Positions 48,711 to 57,667 are shown, numbered from the stretch's first letter. The stretch: 64,000 bases of DNA from Prostheceraeus crozeri (GCA_907163375.1 CAJQUW010010428.1:1-64000); one strand, 5' to 3'. Notes: generated by a model not told the origin, from the letters alone. Translations and numbers: made by a program.

Positions 48711-51700
48711 ATGGAAAAATTTTATTGCAACTTATGTAAAAAAAAGTTACAAACAAAAAGAAGTTATCAATCTCATCTACAAAGTAAAATGCATTTACAA
48801 AATGTAGAACGAGTTGATGAAGGAAATATATTAAAATTAAATAGTTATAAAAACTATATAGAAACATTGCCTACTGATATAAAAGTTAAAAAAATATTTT
48901 ATGATTATTCACATTCGGAATATAAAAAAGTTTTTAATAGTGAAGATGAAGCCGTAACAGATATAAAATATTTATTTAGCGATACTGATGAATTTAACGA
49001 AATAGATGAATTTAACGAAATAGATGAATTTGATGAAGCTGAACGAACCGATGAAGCCTTAGCAAATATAAAATATTTATTTAATCAGTCTTTTGAACAT
49101 AATGAAACCGATAAAACTTTTTCTGATATTCTAACCAACTTTTATAATATATTTAAGAAATCTTTCAAATGTTATATGAATGTAGAAGTACTTTATACAA
49201 AAAATGGACCTGACGGAATTCCTGAAGAAATAATACAAGGACATTTTACAAAGTCACAAGAAATTCATAATGTAAATGATATACAACCCATATTTGAATC
49301 GATGATACTTAAATTAGAAAATTGTATAATTGAAGCCCAGTTACGTGAATCTGGTTGGAGATTTGTTAAAATAATATCTAAGAAAATAGTAATTGATAAA
49401 TATAAAAATAATACTGGTGGTAGTTATGTTCCTTTACCTTTCAGTTCACCACAATTAATCAACATAAAAAATGAAGATGATTATTGTTTTCTGTGGAGTA
49501 TTATAGCACATTTACATCCTGCAAAATATCATAAAGAAAGACTAAGTCATTACAATAAAGAAGAATACATAAGTGAATTTGATCTTTCTGATGGCTTAGA
49601 TGAATTTCCATATGATTATAATAGGTTACTAAAGTTTCATAAAAAGAATAAAAATTTAATTGAAGTAAATGTTTTTGAATTAAATGTGAATTATGTTTCT
49701 ATTGGTAAAATTACTCCACTATACTCAGATTCAAAAAAATTTTATTTGAATAATAAAAATTTATGCCAATCAGAAATAGTATATAATGATAGAGGAAATT
49801 ACATGCATCATAATATTTTTTACCAAGGAAATATAATATGTACTGAAAAATTTGAACTTGTTAAAACACTATCACCAATAATGATTAATCATAATAATTA
49901 TAAAGGACGTACTGATGATTATAATTACAAATATTCATCTTTATCTTCAGAATACCAACAAAAATTAGAAAATTTAAATAAAAGTTTACAAAAATGTAAA
50001 ATAGATTATCAACAACAAACAAAAATGTTACTACAAGAATATCACCATAAATATCAAAATAAGATAGAAACAATTCAAAAATTAAATGAAGAAAATAATA
50101 AAAAATTAAATAATGAAGAATTAAATAATGAAGAAAATGAAACCAAACAAAAAATAAATGAATGTTTAAAAAAATGTCTACAACAATATAAAGAACAATA
50201 TGATAAAGAATATAGTTATCAGTTACAAATATTAAATCAAAATTATTATCAAAATACATTTAATCTTACAAAAGAAATTAATGAAACACATGAAATATAT
50301 CAAGATAAATTTGAAAAATTAGAACAGTCAAAACAACCAGCACAAGCGAATATATTATATTATCAGGGTCATTTTATATTGTGTAAAGATGTTTCTATAT
50401 TTACAAAAACTTCAGATAATAAAAATTTTCCTTGTCTTCAATGTATGACAAGTTTTAGAACTTTAGAAGAAATGAATAGACATTTGGAGAATTGTCAACA
50501 AAACGAAGCAGTTCAAAATACTTTTCCTAAAGATGATTATTTAGAATATAATAAATGGTATTTTAAAAATAAAGTACCCTTTACTATTTATTGTGATTTT
50601 GAAGCATATAATGTTAATATGACACAAAATCGAACGGAAAGTTCCAGGGCTTCACCCGATTCTGAAAATTATAATTCTGAAAAAAGTGCGCCTGAAAAAA
50701 GTGCGCCTGGAAAAAGTTCAGCTGAACAAAGTAAAGAAAAATATTTATTTGAACAAAAACCATTATGTTGGGGAATGTACATTCATTCAAATTATCCTGA
50801 ATTATTTAAATCAGAATATTTACAATACTATGGTGAAGACAGTTCAGAAATGTTTACAAAGAAAGTAGAAGAATTACAAGGACGTTTTTCACAATTGCTT
50901 GAAACAAATAAACCAATGATACCATTAACGGATGAAGAAAGAAAAGAATTTTATGATGAAATAAATTGTTATTACTGTGGAAAAGGTTTTACAAATAAAT
51001 ATAAAACTGGCAGAGGTAGATATATTGATAAAGTAAAAGATCATGATCATCTAAATGGATTATATAGAGGTGCAGCACATAATTCTTGTAATCTTAATGC
51101 TAACAAATTTAAATATAACTTTGTTCCTTTATATTTCTATAATGGTTCTAAATATGATTTCCATCTAGTAATGAAAGATTTATTTTCATCTGAAAAATTA
51201 CAACAACAAAAAATAAATGTACTATGTAAACAAGAAGAAGAATATTTTTCAATGCAATTAGGTTGTATTAGAATTTTAGATGCATTTAGATTTTTTACTC
51301 CTTATTCATTAGATGTTATGGGAAAAACTTTGAAACCTGAACAATGTAAAATATTAAATAAATATAATTTAAAACCTTTAAAAGGAATATTTCCGTATGA
51401 GTATATAGCCTGCGGCTCACAGTCGAAGACTGATATAACTGGAGATAAAACCTGTGGTTCACAGTCGAAGACTGATTTTAACTCTGTGAATACAATTATG
51501 GAAGAAGAACAACTTCCTCCAATAAATAAATTTAAATCAACATTAAAACAATCACAATTATCTGACGAAGACTATGCAGAAGCTGAAAAGAATTGGAGAG
51601 AGTTAAATTGTAAAACAATGTATGATTATACAATGAAATATCTACAGATAGATGTATTAATACTAGCTGATCTTTTTGAAAACTTTCGTGATATGTGTTT

Positions 51701-53315
51701 AGAATATTACGGAATAGATCCATGTTATTGTTATTCTACACCAGGTTTAACATGGTTAGCAGGATTAAAACATACTGGTGTTCAAGCCGATGGCTCTAGG
51801 ACAAAGTCCGTTAAACTTAAACATTATAAAGAAAATACATATGATAAATTATTATTTTTTGAATCTGGAATTAGAGGTGGAGTTTCATCAGTTTTAGGTA
51901 ATAGATATGTTAAATGTTATAATAAGAAAGTAAATCCACAAGAATATGGAATAATGAAACCTTTATCTCCAGAAGAAAAAGAAAAAATATTAGAAATTTT
52001 TCGAACAAAACGAGAAGGAGTAGAACGTGAAAAAGCAATTGATGAATTCATGCGAGAAAACTATTTGTTATATTATGATTTTAATAGCTTATATTCTTCT
52101 TGCATGATACAAGAATTACCAACAGGTGAAATGACATGGTGTAATAATCTTGTTTATCAAAGAACATATGATGGTGAAAATAATTTTGGTTATGTATATG
52201 AAGTTGATTTAGTATATCCTGATTATATAAAAGACGCAACAAAATATTATCCTTTCTGTCCAGAAAACAAAATTCCCAATATAGAAGATTTTTCAGATTA
52301 TCAAAAATCTATAATTCCGAAAAAATACAGACCAACAAAAAAACTTATGTTAACACAAAGTAATAAAGGAAAGTATGTTGTTGAAGGAAGAATGCTAGAT
52401 TGGTATTTAAATCATGGCATGATTCTCACCAAAATACATCGAAAACTAGAGTATAGAAAATCTAAATGGTTAAAAAATTATATAGAGTTCAATATTGAAA
52501 AACGCAAAATATCTAAAAGAAATAAAGATGATTTTGGAAACGTTTTCTTCAAATTAATGAATAATGCATTTTATGGTAAGACTTTAGAAAATGTGCGTAA
52601 TAGACAAAATATTGAAATAGTTTATGATAGAGATAGATTTCAAAATTTAACAAGGAAACCTACATATAAAAGAACTACTAGATTCAGTGATGAACTTTGT
52701 GCTGTTCATCTAAGAAGAAGCATTGTAAAACATGATAAGTTTAATTTCATTGGTTTCACTATATTAGAATTAGCTAAACTATTTATGTATAGTTTTATAT
52801 ATGATTATTTAGCACCTGCTTATGGTAAAAACTATAAATTACACTTTACAGATACCGATTCTATTTTCTTAGAATTAACAGTACCATATGGTTCTTCACT
52901 AGATAAAGAAATTAATAAAATAAAAGATATTATTCATCCTTCTGATTTATGTAAAGTAAAAGATGAATTAGAAGGAAATGAAGATTTCATAACAGAAGCT
53001 ATATTTTTAAAATCTAAATGTTACTGTTATGATACAACTAATAATATTAGGACATCGGAGATGTCTTCCAGGGCTTCGCCCGTTAAAACACATAAAACAT
53101 TAAAAGGAATTTCAAAGGCATCAGTGGTTAATCAAATAACATTTCAAGATTATAAAAATGCATTATTTAATAATGAAATAAAAACAGCATATAATTATAG
53201 ACTTAATTCAAAAAAACATAAAATGTATTTAAAAGAAGAACATAAATTAGCATTAGATCCATTTGATGATAAAAGAAAAATTTTACCTGATGGAATAACT
53301 ACTTTACCTTTTTAA
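48711..53315 (+). CDS. Protein-primed family B DNA polymerase
   Basis: The 1534-residue protein has, in order, an N-terminal C2H2 finger (CNLCKKKL, residues 5-27) and an N-terminal domain to about 300 with GGSYVPLP (235). A coiled coil lies near 420-540 and a second C2H2 finger near 580. Exo I is CDFEAYN (about 627). A CYYCGKGF plus KDHDHLNGLYRGAAH HNH-like zinc module spans 752-790, then Exo II NGSKYDF (813) and Exo III YLQIDVLILAD (977). PolA is YYDFNSLYSS (1122), PolB LMNNAFYGKT (1282) and PolC TDTDSIF (1382). All catalytic aspartates are present. It would replicate the linear element by protein priming. Two in-frame SSRASP inserts and a duplicated GSQSKTD insert derive from GC-rich hairpins. 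Confidence 0.95.
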   Translation: MEKFYCNLCKKKLQTKRSYQSHLQSKMHLQNVERVDEGNILKLNSYKNYIETLPTDIKVKKIFYDYSHSEYKKVFNSEDEAVTDIKYLFSDTDEFNEIDEFNEIDEFDEAERTDEALANIKYLFNQSFEHNETDKTFSDILTNFYNIFKKSFKCYMNVEVLYTKNGPDGIPEEIIQGHFTKSQEIHNVNDIQPIFESMILKLENCIIEAQLRESGWRFVKIISKKIVIDKYKNNTGGSYVPLPFSSPQLINIKNEDDYCFLWSIIAHLHPAKYHKERLSHYNKEEYISEFDLSDGLDEFPYDYNRLLKFHKKNKNLIEVNVFELNVNYVSIGKITPLYSDSKKFYLNNKNLCQSEIVYNDRGNYMHHNIFYQGNIICTEKFELVKTLSPIMINHNNYKGRTDDYNYKYSSLSSEYQQKLENLNKSLQKCKIDYQQQTKMLLQEYHHKYQNKIETIQKLNEENNKKLNNEELNNEENETKQKINECLKKCLQQYKEQYDKEYSYQLQILNQNYYQNTFNLTKEINETHEIYQDKFEKLEQSKQPAQANILYYQGHFILCKDVSIFTKTSDNKNFPCLQCMTSFRTLEEMNRHLENCQQNEAVQNTFPKDDYLEYNKWYFKNKVPFTIYCDFEAYNVNMTQNRTESSRASPDSENYNSEKSAPEKSAPGKSSAEQSKEKYLFEQKPLCWGMYIHSNYPELFKSEYLQYYGEDSSEMFTKKVEELQGRFSQLLETNKPMIPLTDEERKEFYDEINCYYCGKGFTNKYKTGRGRYIDKVKDHDHLNGLYRGAAHNSCNLNANKFKYNFVPLYFYNGSKYDFHLVMKDLFSSEKLQQQKINVLCKQEEEYFSMQLGCIRILDAFRFFTPYSLDVMGKTLKPEQCKILNKYNLKPLKGIFPYEYIACGSQSKTDITGDKTCGSQSKTDFNSVNTIMEEEQLPPINKFKSTLKQSQLSDEDYAEAEKNWRELNCKTMYDYTMKYLQIDVLILADLFENFRDMCLEYYGIDPCYCYSTPGLTWLAGLKHTGVQADGSRTKSVKLKHYKENTYDKLLFFESGIRGGVSSVLGNRYVKCYNKKVNPQEYGIMKPLSPEEKEKILEIFRTKREGVEREKAIDEFMRENYLLYYDFNSLYSSCMIQELPTGEMTWCNNLVYQRTYDGENNFGYVYEVDLVYPDYIKDATKYYPFCPENKIPNIEDFSDYQKSIIPKKYRPTKKLMLTQSNKGKYVVEGRMLDWYLNHGMILTKIHRKLEYRKSKWLKNYIEFNIEKRKISKRNKDDFGNVFFKLMNNAFYGKTLENVRNRQNIEIVYDRDRFQNLTRKPTYKRTTRFSDELCAVHLRRSIVKHDKFNFIGFTILELAKLFMYSFIYDYLAPAYGKNYKLHFTDTDSIFLELTVPYGSSLDKEINKIKDIIHPSDLCKVKDELEGNEDFITEAIFLKSKCYCYDTTNNIRTSEMSSRASPVKTHKTLKGISKASVVNQITFQDYKNALFNNEIKTAYNYRLNSKKHKMYLKEEHKLALDPFDDKRKILPDGITTLPF
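50632..50660. repeat. Hairpin insert in PolB after Exo I
   Basis: CGAACGGAAAGTTCCAGGGC followed by TTCACCCG: an imperfect GGGCTTC(A/G)CCC stem next to a GAAC/GTTC stem. It encodes RTESSRASP, followed by Ser/Glu/Lys/Pro repeats (EKSAPEKSAPGKSS). Confidence 0.75.
51409..51475. repeat. Duplicated CAGTC-GAA-GACTG hairpin insert in PolB
   Basis: Two copies of a CACAGTCGAAGACTGAT unit, each preceded by CCTG(C/T)GG(C/T)T, encode CGSQSKTDITGDKTCGSQSKTD between the Exo II and Exo III motifs. Confidence 0.8.
53051..53082. repeat. GC-rich double hairpin inside PolB C-terminal region
   Basis: GACATC-GGA-GATGTC plus GGGC-TTC-GCCC, in frame, encoding TSEMSSRASP after the PolC motif. It is the inverse of the module at 41851-41890. 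Confidence 0.88.
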
Positions 53316-53438
53316 TTTTCTAATTTCTATTTTCTAAATATAACAATATAAAAATATAAAAATATAAAATATTATAAAATATTATAAAATAATATAATAA
53401 TATAACATAAAATAATAATATAAAATTATCATATAAAA

Positions 53439-54254
53439 ATGGATAAAGTTAGAGCTGATAATTTTAAAAGAATAAAACAATTAGACGAATTAATAAAACA
53501 AAGAAATATTATGAAAGAAAATCATCTTCAACATAGAATGACAAAAGCTGGTATTCAATCTGATATGTTTGATAAATTAAAATTAACTGAAGAAGTAAAA
53601 ACTGATTATGAAAAAACTGTCAAACCATTTAAAACTCTTGAAAAGGAACTTAATGAAAAACGTGTTGATATAGCGGATCCTGTACTTAAAACACTATTAG
53701 ATGACTATGGTTTATTAGAGGCAAACATAGATAAAAAATTACCAAAATCTATGTTATTCGAACATTCTACTTTCTTTTTAGATAAAAAATTATTTGCAAG
53801 ATTTTATCTTGGTGGTAAAGAAATATTTCCACAACCTTTACGAGGATTAATTTTTACTCCAGATAAAAAACCTATTAGTTTAGATAGAAATTTTGTTGAT
53901 CTTTTAAGAGGAGCAGATTTAAAAAATTATGCTGTAGAAGATCTAATAAAATATAAAACTATATTAGATAGAGTTGGCACAGTAAAAACTCTTAGACGTT
54001 ATAAACAATTAGAAAATTTATTATCAACGGGAGTTAAAGTAGGGAAAGGTTTATCTGAAAAACAGAAAACAGAAACAACTGTATTTTTACCAGATGATCC
54101 ACAAGAATTACTAAATAGATTAAATATTTTAATATCGGCAATAAAAGAAGGACATAATTCTAGTTTTAATGAAATTCATGCTATATTGAAAAGACTGTTA
54201 GAAAAGAAGATTCTAAATGAAGAGGATTATAAAAGTATAACCGGTCATCTCTGA
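53439..54254 (+). CDS. Conserved Polinton protein of unknown function, 271 aa
   Basis: Residues 1-35 (MDKVRADNFKRIKQLDELI) duplicate the 57-residue protein at 44470. The middle has a compact block (PLRGLIFTPDKKPISLD). The C-terminus has QELLNRLNILISAIKEGHNSS and ILKRLLEKKILNEEDY, a helical pair I associate with a conserved gene near the penton and ATPase genes of many Polintons. It might correspond functionally to the 230-residue protein of element A, but I cannot show homology by eye. The stop codon falls within a GC-rich hairpin pair. Confidence 0.5.
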   Translation: MDKVRADNFKRIKQLDELIKQRNIMKENHLQHRMTKAGIQSDMFDKLKLTEEVKTDYEKTVKPFKTLEKELNEKRVDIADPVLKTLLDDYGLLEANIDKKLPKSMLFEHSTFFLDKKLFARFYLGGKEIFPQPLRGLIFTPDKKPISLDRNFVDLLRGADLKNYAVEDLIKYKTILDRVGTVKTLRRYKQLENLLSTGVKVGKGLSEKQKTETTVFLPDDPQELLNRLNILISAIKEGHNSSFNEIHAILKRLLEKKILNEEDYKSITGHL

Positions 54255-54312
54255 TGTCCTCCAGGGCTTCGCCCGAACCGGTCATCTCTGATGTCCTCCA
54301 GGGCTTCGCCCG
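54240..54312. repeat. Tandem pair of AACCGGTCATCTCTGATGTCC hairpin modules
   Basis: Two copies of a 37-bp unit hold GGGC-TTC-GCCC and an imperfect GACATC/GATGTC stem. The first copy supplies the last codons and the stop of the preceding gene. Confidence 0.85.
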
Positions 54313-54395
54313 TAGCTGAAATATGTTGTTGTTTTTAATTTTTTATAAAAAAAATATTTCATAAAAAAATATTTATTTAATTTTTTAGTTTAAAA

Positions 54396-55184
54396 ATGTG
54401 TTCAGCAGATTTAGACAAAATTAATAATCATTTAGAAAATTTGATAGAGATTTTGGGTTCATCAAAATTTAGTACGACGTTAAAAATTATAACAACTACT
54501 TCATCACACACTTGTAATTTAGAACCCATTCTACATTTGGAACAAAATAAAAATTATCAAATTGCATTGACTAGTTTCTCTACATTTAACACTATTCAAA
54601 ACGTTATCAAAGATGTGAATGATCAATTTAGATATTCTACTGATAAAGGCAAAACGTGGAAAGTACTAACTTTTCTTCCTGGTTCTTACGAAGTTGAATC
54701 AATATCAAATGAAATTAAGAGACATTTAGGTATACCATTTAAAGATAAGAAACAATTACATTTTGCAGTTGAACCGGCAGTTAATAAATTTTCTCTTACT
54801 TTAGACGAAAATCATCAAGTTGATTTTAATCATGATAGATCATTGTCAAAGCTATTAGGATTTAATAAGCAAACCTATAGTCAAGGTTATCATTTAGGTG
54901 AGAAGATTCCAAAAATAACTGAAATAAATTCAATTGTTGTACATTGTGACATTATTGAAGGAGGATATATAAATGGTAAATTATCAAATTTAATATTCAG
55001 TTTTCCAGCTTTTACTGTACCCATTGGTTATAGATTAAATGTAATTCCACAAACATTAATATATTTTCCTATTACAAGAAAAACTATTAACAACATTGGC
55101 ATTAGAATCACTGATGAAAAAGGACAAGAAATAAATTTTGGAGGTGAAGAGATTATGATAGATCTTTTGGTTCGGGAGGTATAA
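54396..55184 (+). CDS. Penton-like minor capsid protein (single jelly roll)
   Basis: The 262-residue protein has the order expected for Polinton/adintovirus penton proteins: NYQIALTSFSTFNTIQNV near residues 52-69, PGSYEVESI (about 97), LLGFNKQTYSQGYH (about 153), a V-x-x-HCDIIEGGYINGK block (about 185) and a final GQEINFGGEE. It would sit at capsid vertices. The last codons (VREV) and stop come from the start of a GGGAGGTATAAACTCCC repeat array. Confidence 0.7.
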   Translation: MCSADLDKINNHLENLIEILGSSKFSTTLKIITTTSSHTCNLEPILHLEQNKNYQIALTSFSTFNTIQNVIKDVNDQFRYSTDKGKTWKVLTFLPGSYEVESISNEIKRHLGIPFKDKKQLHFAVEPAVNKFSLTLDENHQVDFNHDRSLSKLLGFNKQTYSQGYHLGEKIPKITEINSIVVHCDIIEGGYINGKLSNLIFSFPAFTVPIGYRLNVIPQTLIYFPITRKTINNIGIRITDEKGQEINFGGEEIMIDLLVREV

Positions 55185-55229
55185 ACTCCCGTTCGGGAGG
55201 TATAAACTCCCGTTCGGGAGGTATAAACT
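55170..55229. repeat. Three GGTTCGGGAGGTATAAACTCCC-type units
   Basis: GGGAG and CTCCC flank a GTATAAA loop, and the unit is repeated about three times with the last one incomplete. It covers the end of the penton-like gene and its 3' region. Confidence 0.85.
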
Positions 55230-55377
55230 TTTACGCTACAATAGAGAAGTTTAATTTTTTTTATCATTTTCATTATTAATCTTATTAATCTTATTAATCT
55301 TATTATTAGAAACAAAAAATAAACTTAAATTAAAATTTTATTTTTATTTTTTTGTTTCTAAAAACACTAATTCAATA

Positions 55378-56166
55378 ATGGATAAATTTATTACTTTAAA
55401 AATGAATGAAATGTCTTTAAATAAAAAAAAACTTAAATTTAATCATCATCCAAATTTATCTAATAAAGTTTTAGCAGTTATTTGCGGAAGATCAGGATGT
55501 GGAAAAACGTATCTATCATTTAAAATTTTAACGACTCCAAATTTTTTGGATTATAACAATCTTATAATTTATACAACAACGGCAGAACAATCCGTCTATC
55601 AATTTTTAAAATATGGATTTGAAAATAATCTTACAAAAACAGCAATTGCTTCTCTATTCGAAGAATATGAAAAATCTGAATATGAAGAAGAAATAAATTT
55701 GTGGTGTGAAGAAGCAGCAAAAAATAAACAATTAGTTGAATCCAATAAAAATAAACATATAAAAATACAATTAATAGATGATAGTGGTAATATGCAAGAT
55801 CCTAGTAAACTAGATAAAACAATGAAACATTGTGTAATTTTTGATGATTGTGTTAATGATAGAAATCAGTCAGTTCAGAGAAATTATTTCACAAGAGGTA
55901 GACATAATAACTGTAGTGTATTTTATTTGACACAAAGTATGTATTCATTAGATGGAAGTGTTATTAGAAAGAATGCAAATATATTTATACTATTTGAAAT
56001 AAATGCAAGAAACTTAAGTGATTTGTTAAGAGATTTATGTATAAGAGATAAAGATGAATTTAAACAATCGTGTAACAATGCTTGGTCAAAAGATTATGGA
56101 TTTATCACAATTAATATTGATAAAAAAATTCATGAAAGAGTTATCGAACAATTGTTTACCGAGTAA
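55378..56166 (+). CDS. FtsK/A32-type genome-packaging ATPase (element C)
   Basis: The 262-residue protein has Walker A GRSGCGKT (37-44), Walker B CVIFDDCV (about 150) and the sensor block FTRGRHNNCSVFYLTQS. This is the usual Polinton packaging ATPase by size and position next to the penton-like gene. It would translocate DNA into the capsid. The frame is intact. It is probably the ancestor-type paralogue of the larger membrane-anchored ATPase at 47004. Confidence 0.88.
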   Translation: MDKFITLKMNEMSLNKKKLKFNHHPNLSNKVLAVICGRSGCGKTYLSFKILTTPNFLDYNNLIIYTTTAEQSVYQFLKYGFENNLTKTAIASLFEEYEKSEYEEEINLWCEEAAKNKQLVESNKNKHIKIQLIDDSGNMQDPSKLDKTMKHCVIFDDCVNDRNQSVQRNYFTRGRHNNCSVFYLTQSMYSLDGSVIRKNANIFILFEINARNLSDLLRDLCIRDKDEFKQSCNNAWSKDYGFITINIDKKIHERVIEQLFTE

Positions 56167-56413
56167 TAAAAATATACAAATATAATGTTTTAATATTTTA
56201 TTTTTTATTATCAGCTTTAATTTTGTCTATTTTTTTAAAATATAATATTTGAATTTTGTGGTAACATTGGTATACAGCAAAAACATTTTACTGAACAAAT
56301 TATTTTTTTATTGCTTTGTTGTTTGTAATCTTTTCGTTTAAAGTTTTCACGTTTCAAGTTTTCACGTTTAAAGTTTTCACGTTTAAAATTTTCACGTTTA
56401 AAATTTTCCTGTT
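56167..56413. repeat. TTTTCACGTTTAAAG tandem units, no gene
   Basis: From about 56332 to 56410 a 16-17-bp unit is repeated four to five times and merges into AAGTTTTGT(C/T)TAATA units. The latter run into the end of the next gene and encode its TLLDK/TLLNK C-terminal repeats. Confidence 0.6.
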
Positions 56414-57133
56414 TTAAGTTTTGTTTAATAAAGTTTTGTTTAATAAAGTTTTGTCTAATAAAGTTTTGTCTAATAAAGTTTTTAGCTCTTCTAAAAAAAT
56501 TTTTTCATTTTCTTCATTAAAAATTTTATCATCAATAAAAGTTTTACCATCACTAGAAATTTTACCATCCTTTTTATTTTTATCATTAACTTTTTCTGTC
56601 TGTGATTGAAATGATATTTGATTTACTTCATTAGCTATTTGATCAAATTTTTCAATCTCATCTAACGTAATAACATTATCATCACATACTCTTTGAAAGT
56701 AGTAGTGTAGTTTATCATAGACTTCTTTAATATGTAAATGCTTAGTTTTTAATGATTTTCGTTTCTTTGATATTAAAGATTTATCTAACATTGTAACAAG
56801 TGAAGTTGCAAAAACACCCGTACCTGTTAAAGCTGTAGCAACTACTGGAATTACTAAAACACCTGAAGATATAACAATTGTTAAAGCACCTAAACTTATT
56901 GTTAAGAATATGCCAATTCCTTGTGTTACATTCTTAACTTTACTCCATCTCTTTCTTAATTTTTTATAATGCTCTAATCTTAATAATAATTGGGATTCCT
57001 TATCTTTCATATAACGTACTCTATCTTTGTGTTTTTCAATATTTAATTCACTTATTTTTAATTGAGATAACGAAGGATATATTCTTGAGGTTTCTTCCAT
57101 TTCTGAAGTTTCTTCCACTTTTGTTTCTTCCAT
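56414..57133 (-). CDS. TIR-borne two-helix membrane protein
   Basis: The start is placed at MEETKVEE (57133); an upstream GTG is possible. The 239-residue protein has a charged N-terminus lying inside the right TIR and a hydrophobic region at about residues 75-120 (GIGIFLTISLGALTIVI and VLVIPVVATALTG) consistent with two membrane helices. A helical domain follows, and the C-terminus consists of TLLDK/TLLNK repeats made by a 17-bp DNA repeat. I do not recognise the family. A truncated duplicate of its 5' end is in the left TIR. Confidence 0.5.
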   Translation of the reverse strand: MEETKVEETSEMEETSRIYPSLSQLKISELNIEKHKDRVRYMKDKESQLLLRLEHYKKLRKRWSKVKNVTQGIGIFLTISLGALTIVISSGVLVIPVVATALTGTGVFATSLVTMLDKSLISKKRKSLKTKHLHIKEVYDKLHYYFQRVCDDNVITLDEIEKFDQIANEVNQISFQSQTEKVNDKNKKDGKISSDGKTFIDDKIFNEENEKIFLEELKTLLDKTLLDKTLLNKTLLNKT

Positions 57134-57661
57134 TTTTAAAGAAATATTTTTAGTCACATGATATATTTTAAAAACCTGAAAATGGATTTAAAAGACGTTT
57201 TTAAAAATACTAATTTTCGGTGTCCTAGAACGGTCATGATTTAAGCAATGAAAAATGTCATAATCACAAATTTGAGATTCTTAACTTTTCTGATTTTTTC
57301 GGTGTCCTGGAACGGTCATGATTTAAGCAATGAAAAATGTCATAATCACAAATTTGAGATTTTGAAAAATTTGAAAATTGTGTATTTTTAAAAACGCCCA
57401 AATCGGAGCGAAGCTCCTCTGGCTTTAGCCGATTTATGAATTTAGGTCTTCATAACCTGAAATAGGGTTCAAATTCATGAATTTATGTTGTTTTTTAAAA
57501 GTACCATTTTTGAAAAAATGGTACTTTTTGAATGAACCAAATTCATGAATTTAGGTCTTAAAAACCTGAAAAAGGGTCTAAATTCATAAATTTATGTCGT
57601 TTTTAAAAGTACTTTTTTTTTTATTTTTGGCCTGTCCTGGAACAGTCTTTTGACCATTACT
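57056..57661 (-). repeat. Element C right terminal inverted repeat
   Basis: This is the inverse of 38297-38903, with only a few substitutions and a poly-A length difference. It contains the coding start of the membrane-protein gene and a perfect GC-rich hairpin at 57402-57433. Confidence 0.93.
57402..57433. repeat. GC-rich double hairpin in right TIR
   Basis: ATCGGAGC-GAA-GCTCC followed by GGCTTTAGCCGAT: perfect stems, unlike the left TIR copy, which has a mismatch. Confidence 0.85.
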
Positions 57662-57667
57662 TCGGAA
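57662..57667. repeat. Target-site duplication TCGGAA, right
   Basis: Direct repeat of 38291-38296. Confidence 0.95.

Larger units (their letters stand above)
38297..57661. mobile_element. Element C: complete Polinton/adintovirus-like element, 19,365 bp
   Basis: Termini are 5'-AGTAATGGTCAAAAGACTG and its exact inverse, with inverted repeats of about 606 bp and TCGGAA target duplications. Gene content is complete for a Polinton: PolB, integrase, protease, capsid protein, penton-like protein, packaging ATPase and several virion candidates. The coding frames are open. Base composition is much more A/T-rich than the flanks, and Asn/Lys codons dominate. All the large genes are intact, so the insertion is probably young and could be a provirus. 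Confidence 0.96.

Noticed and set aside
38297..57661. Element C as a linear plasmid or contaminating virus contig
   Set aside because: Exact 6-bp target duplication and the matching empty site in copy 1 show integration in the host DNA.
38297..57661. CRISPR-like reading of the dispersed hairpins
   Set aside because: No regular repeat-spacer spacing and no cas-like genes; modules are scattered and partly coding.
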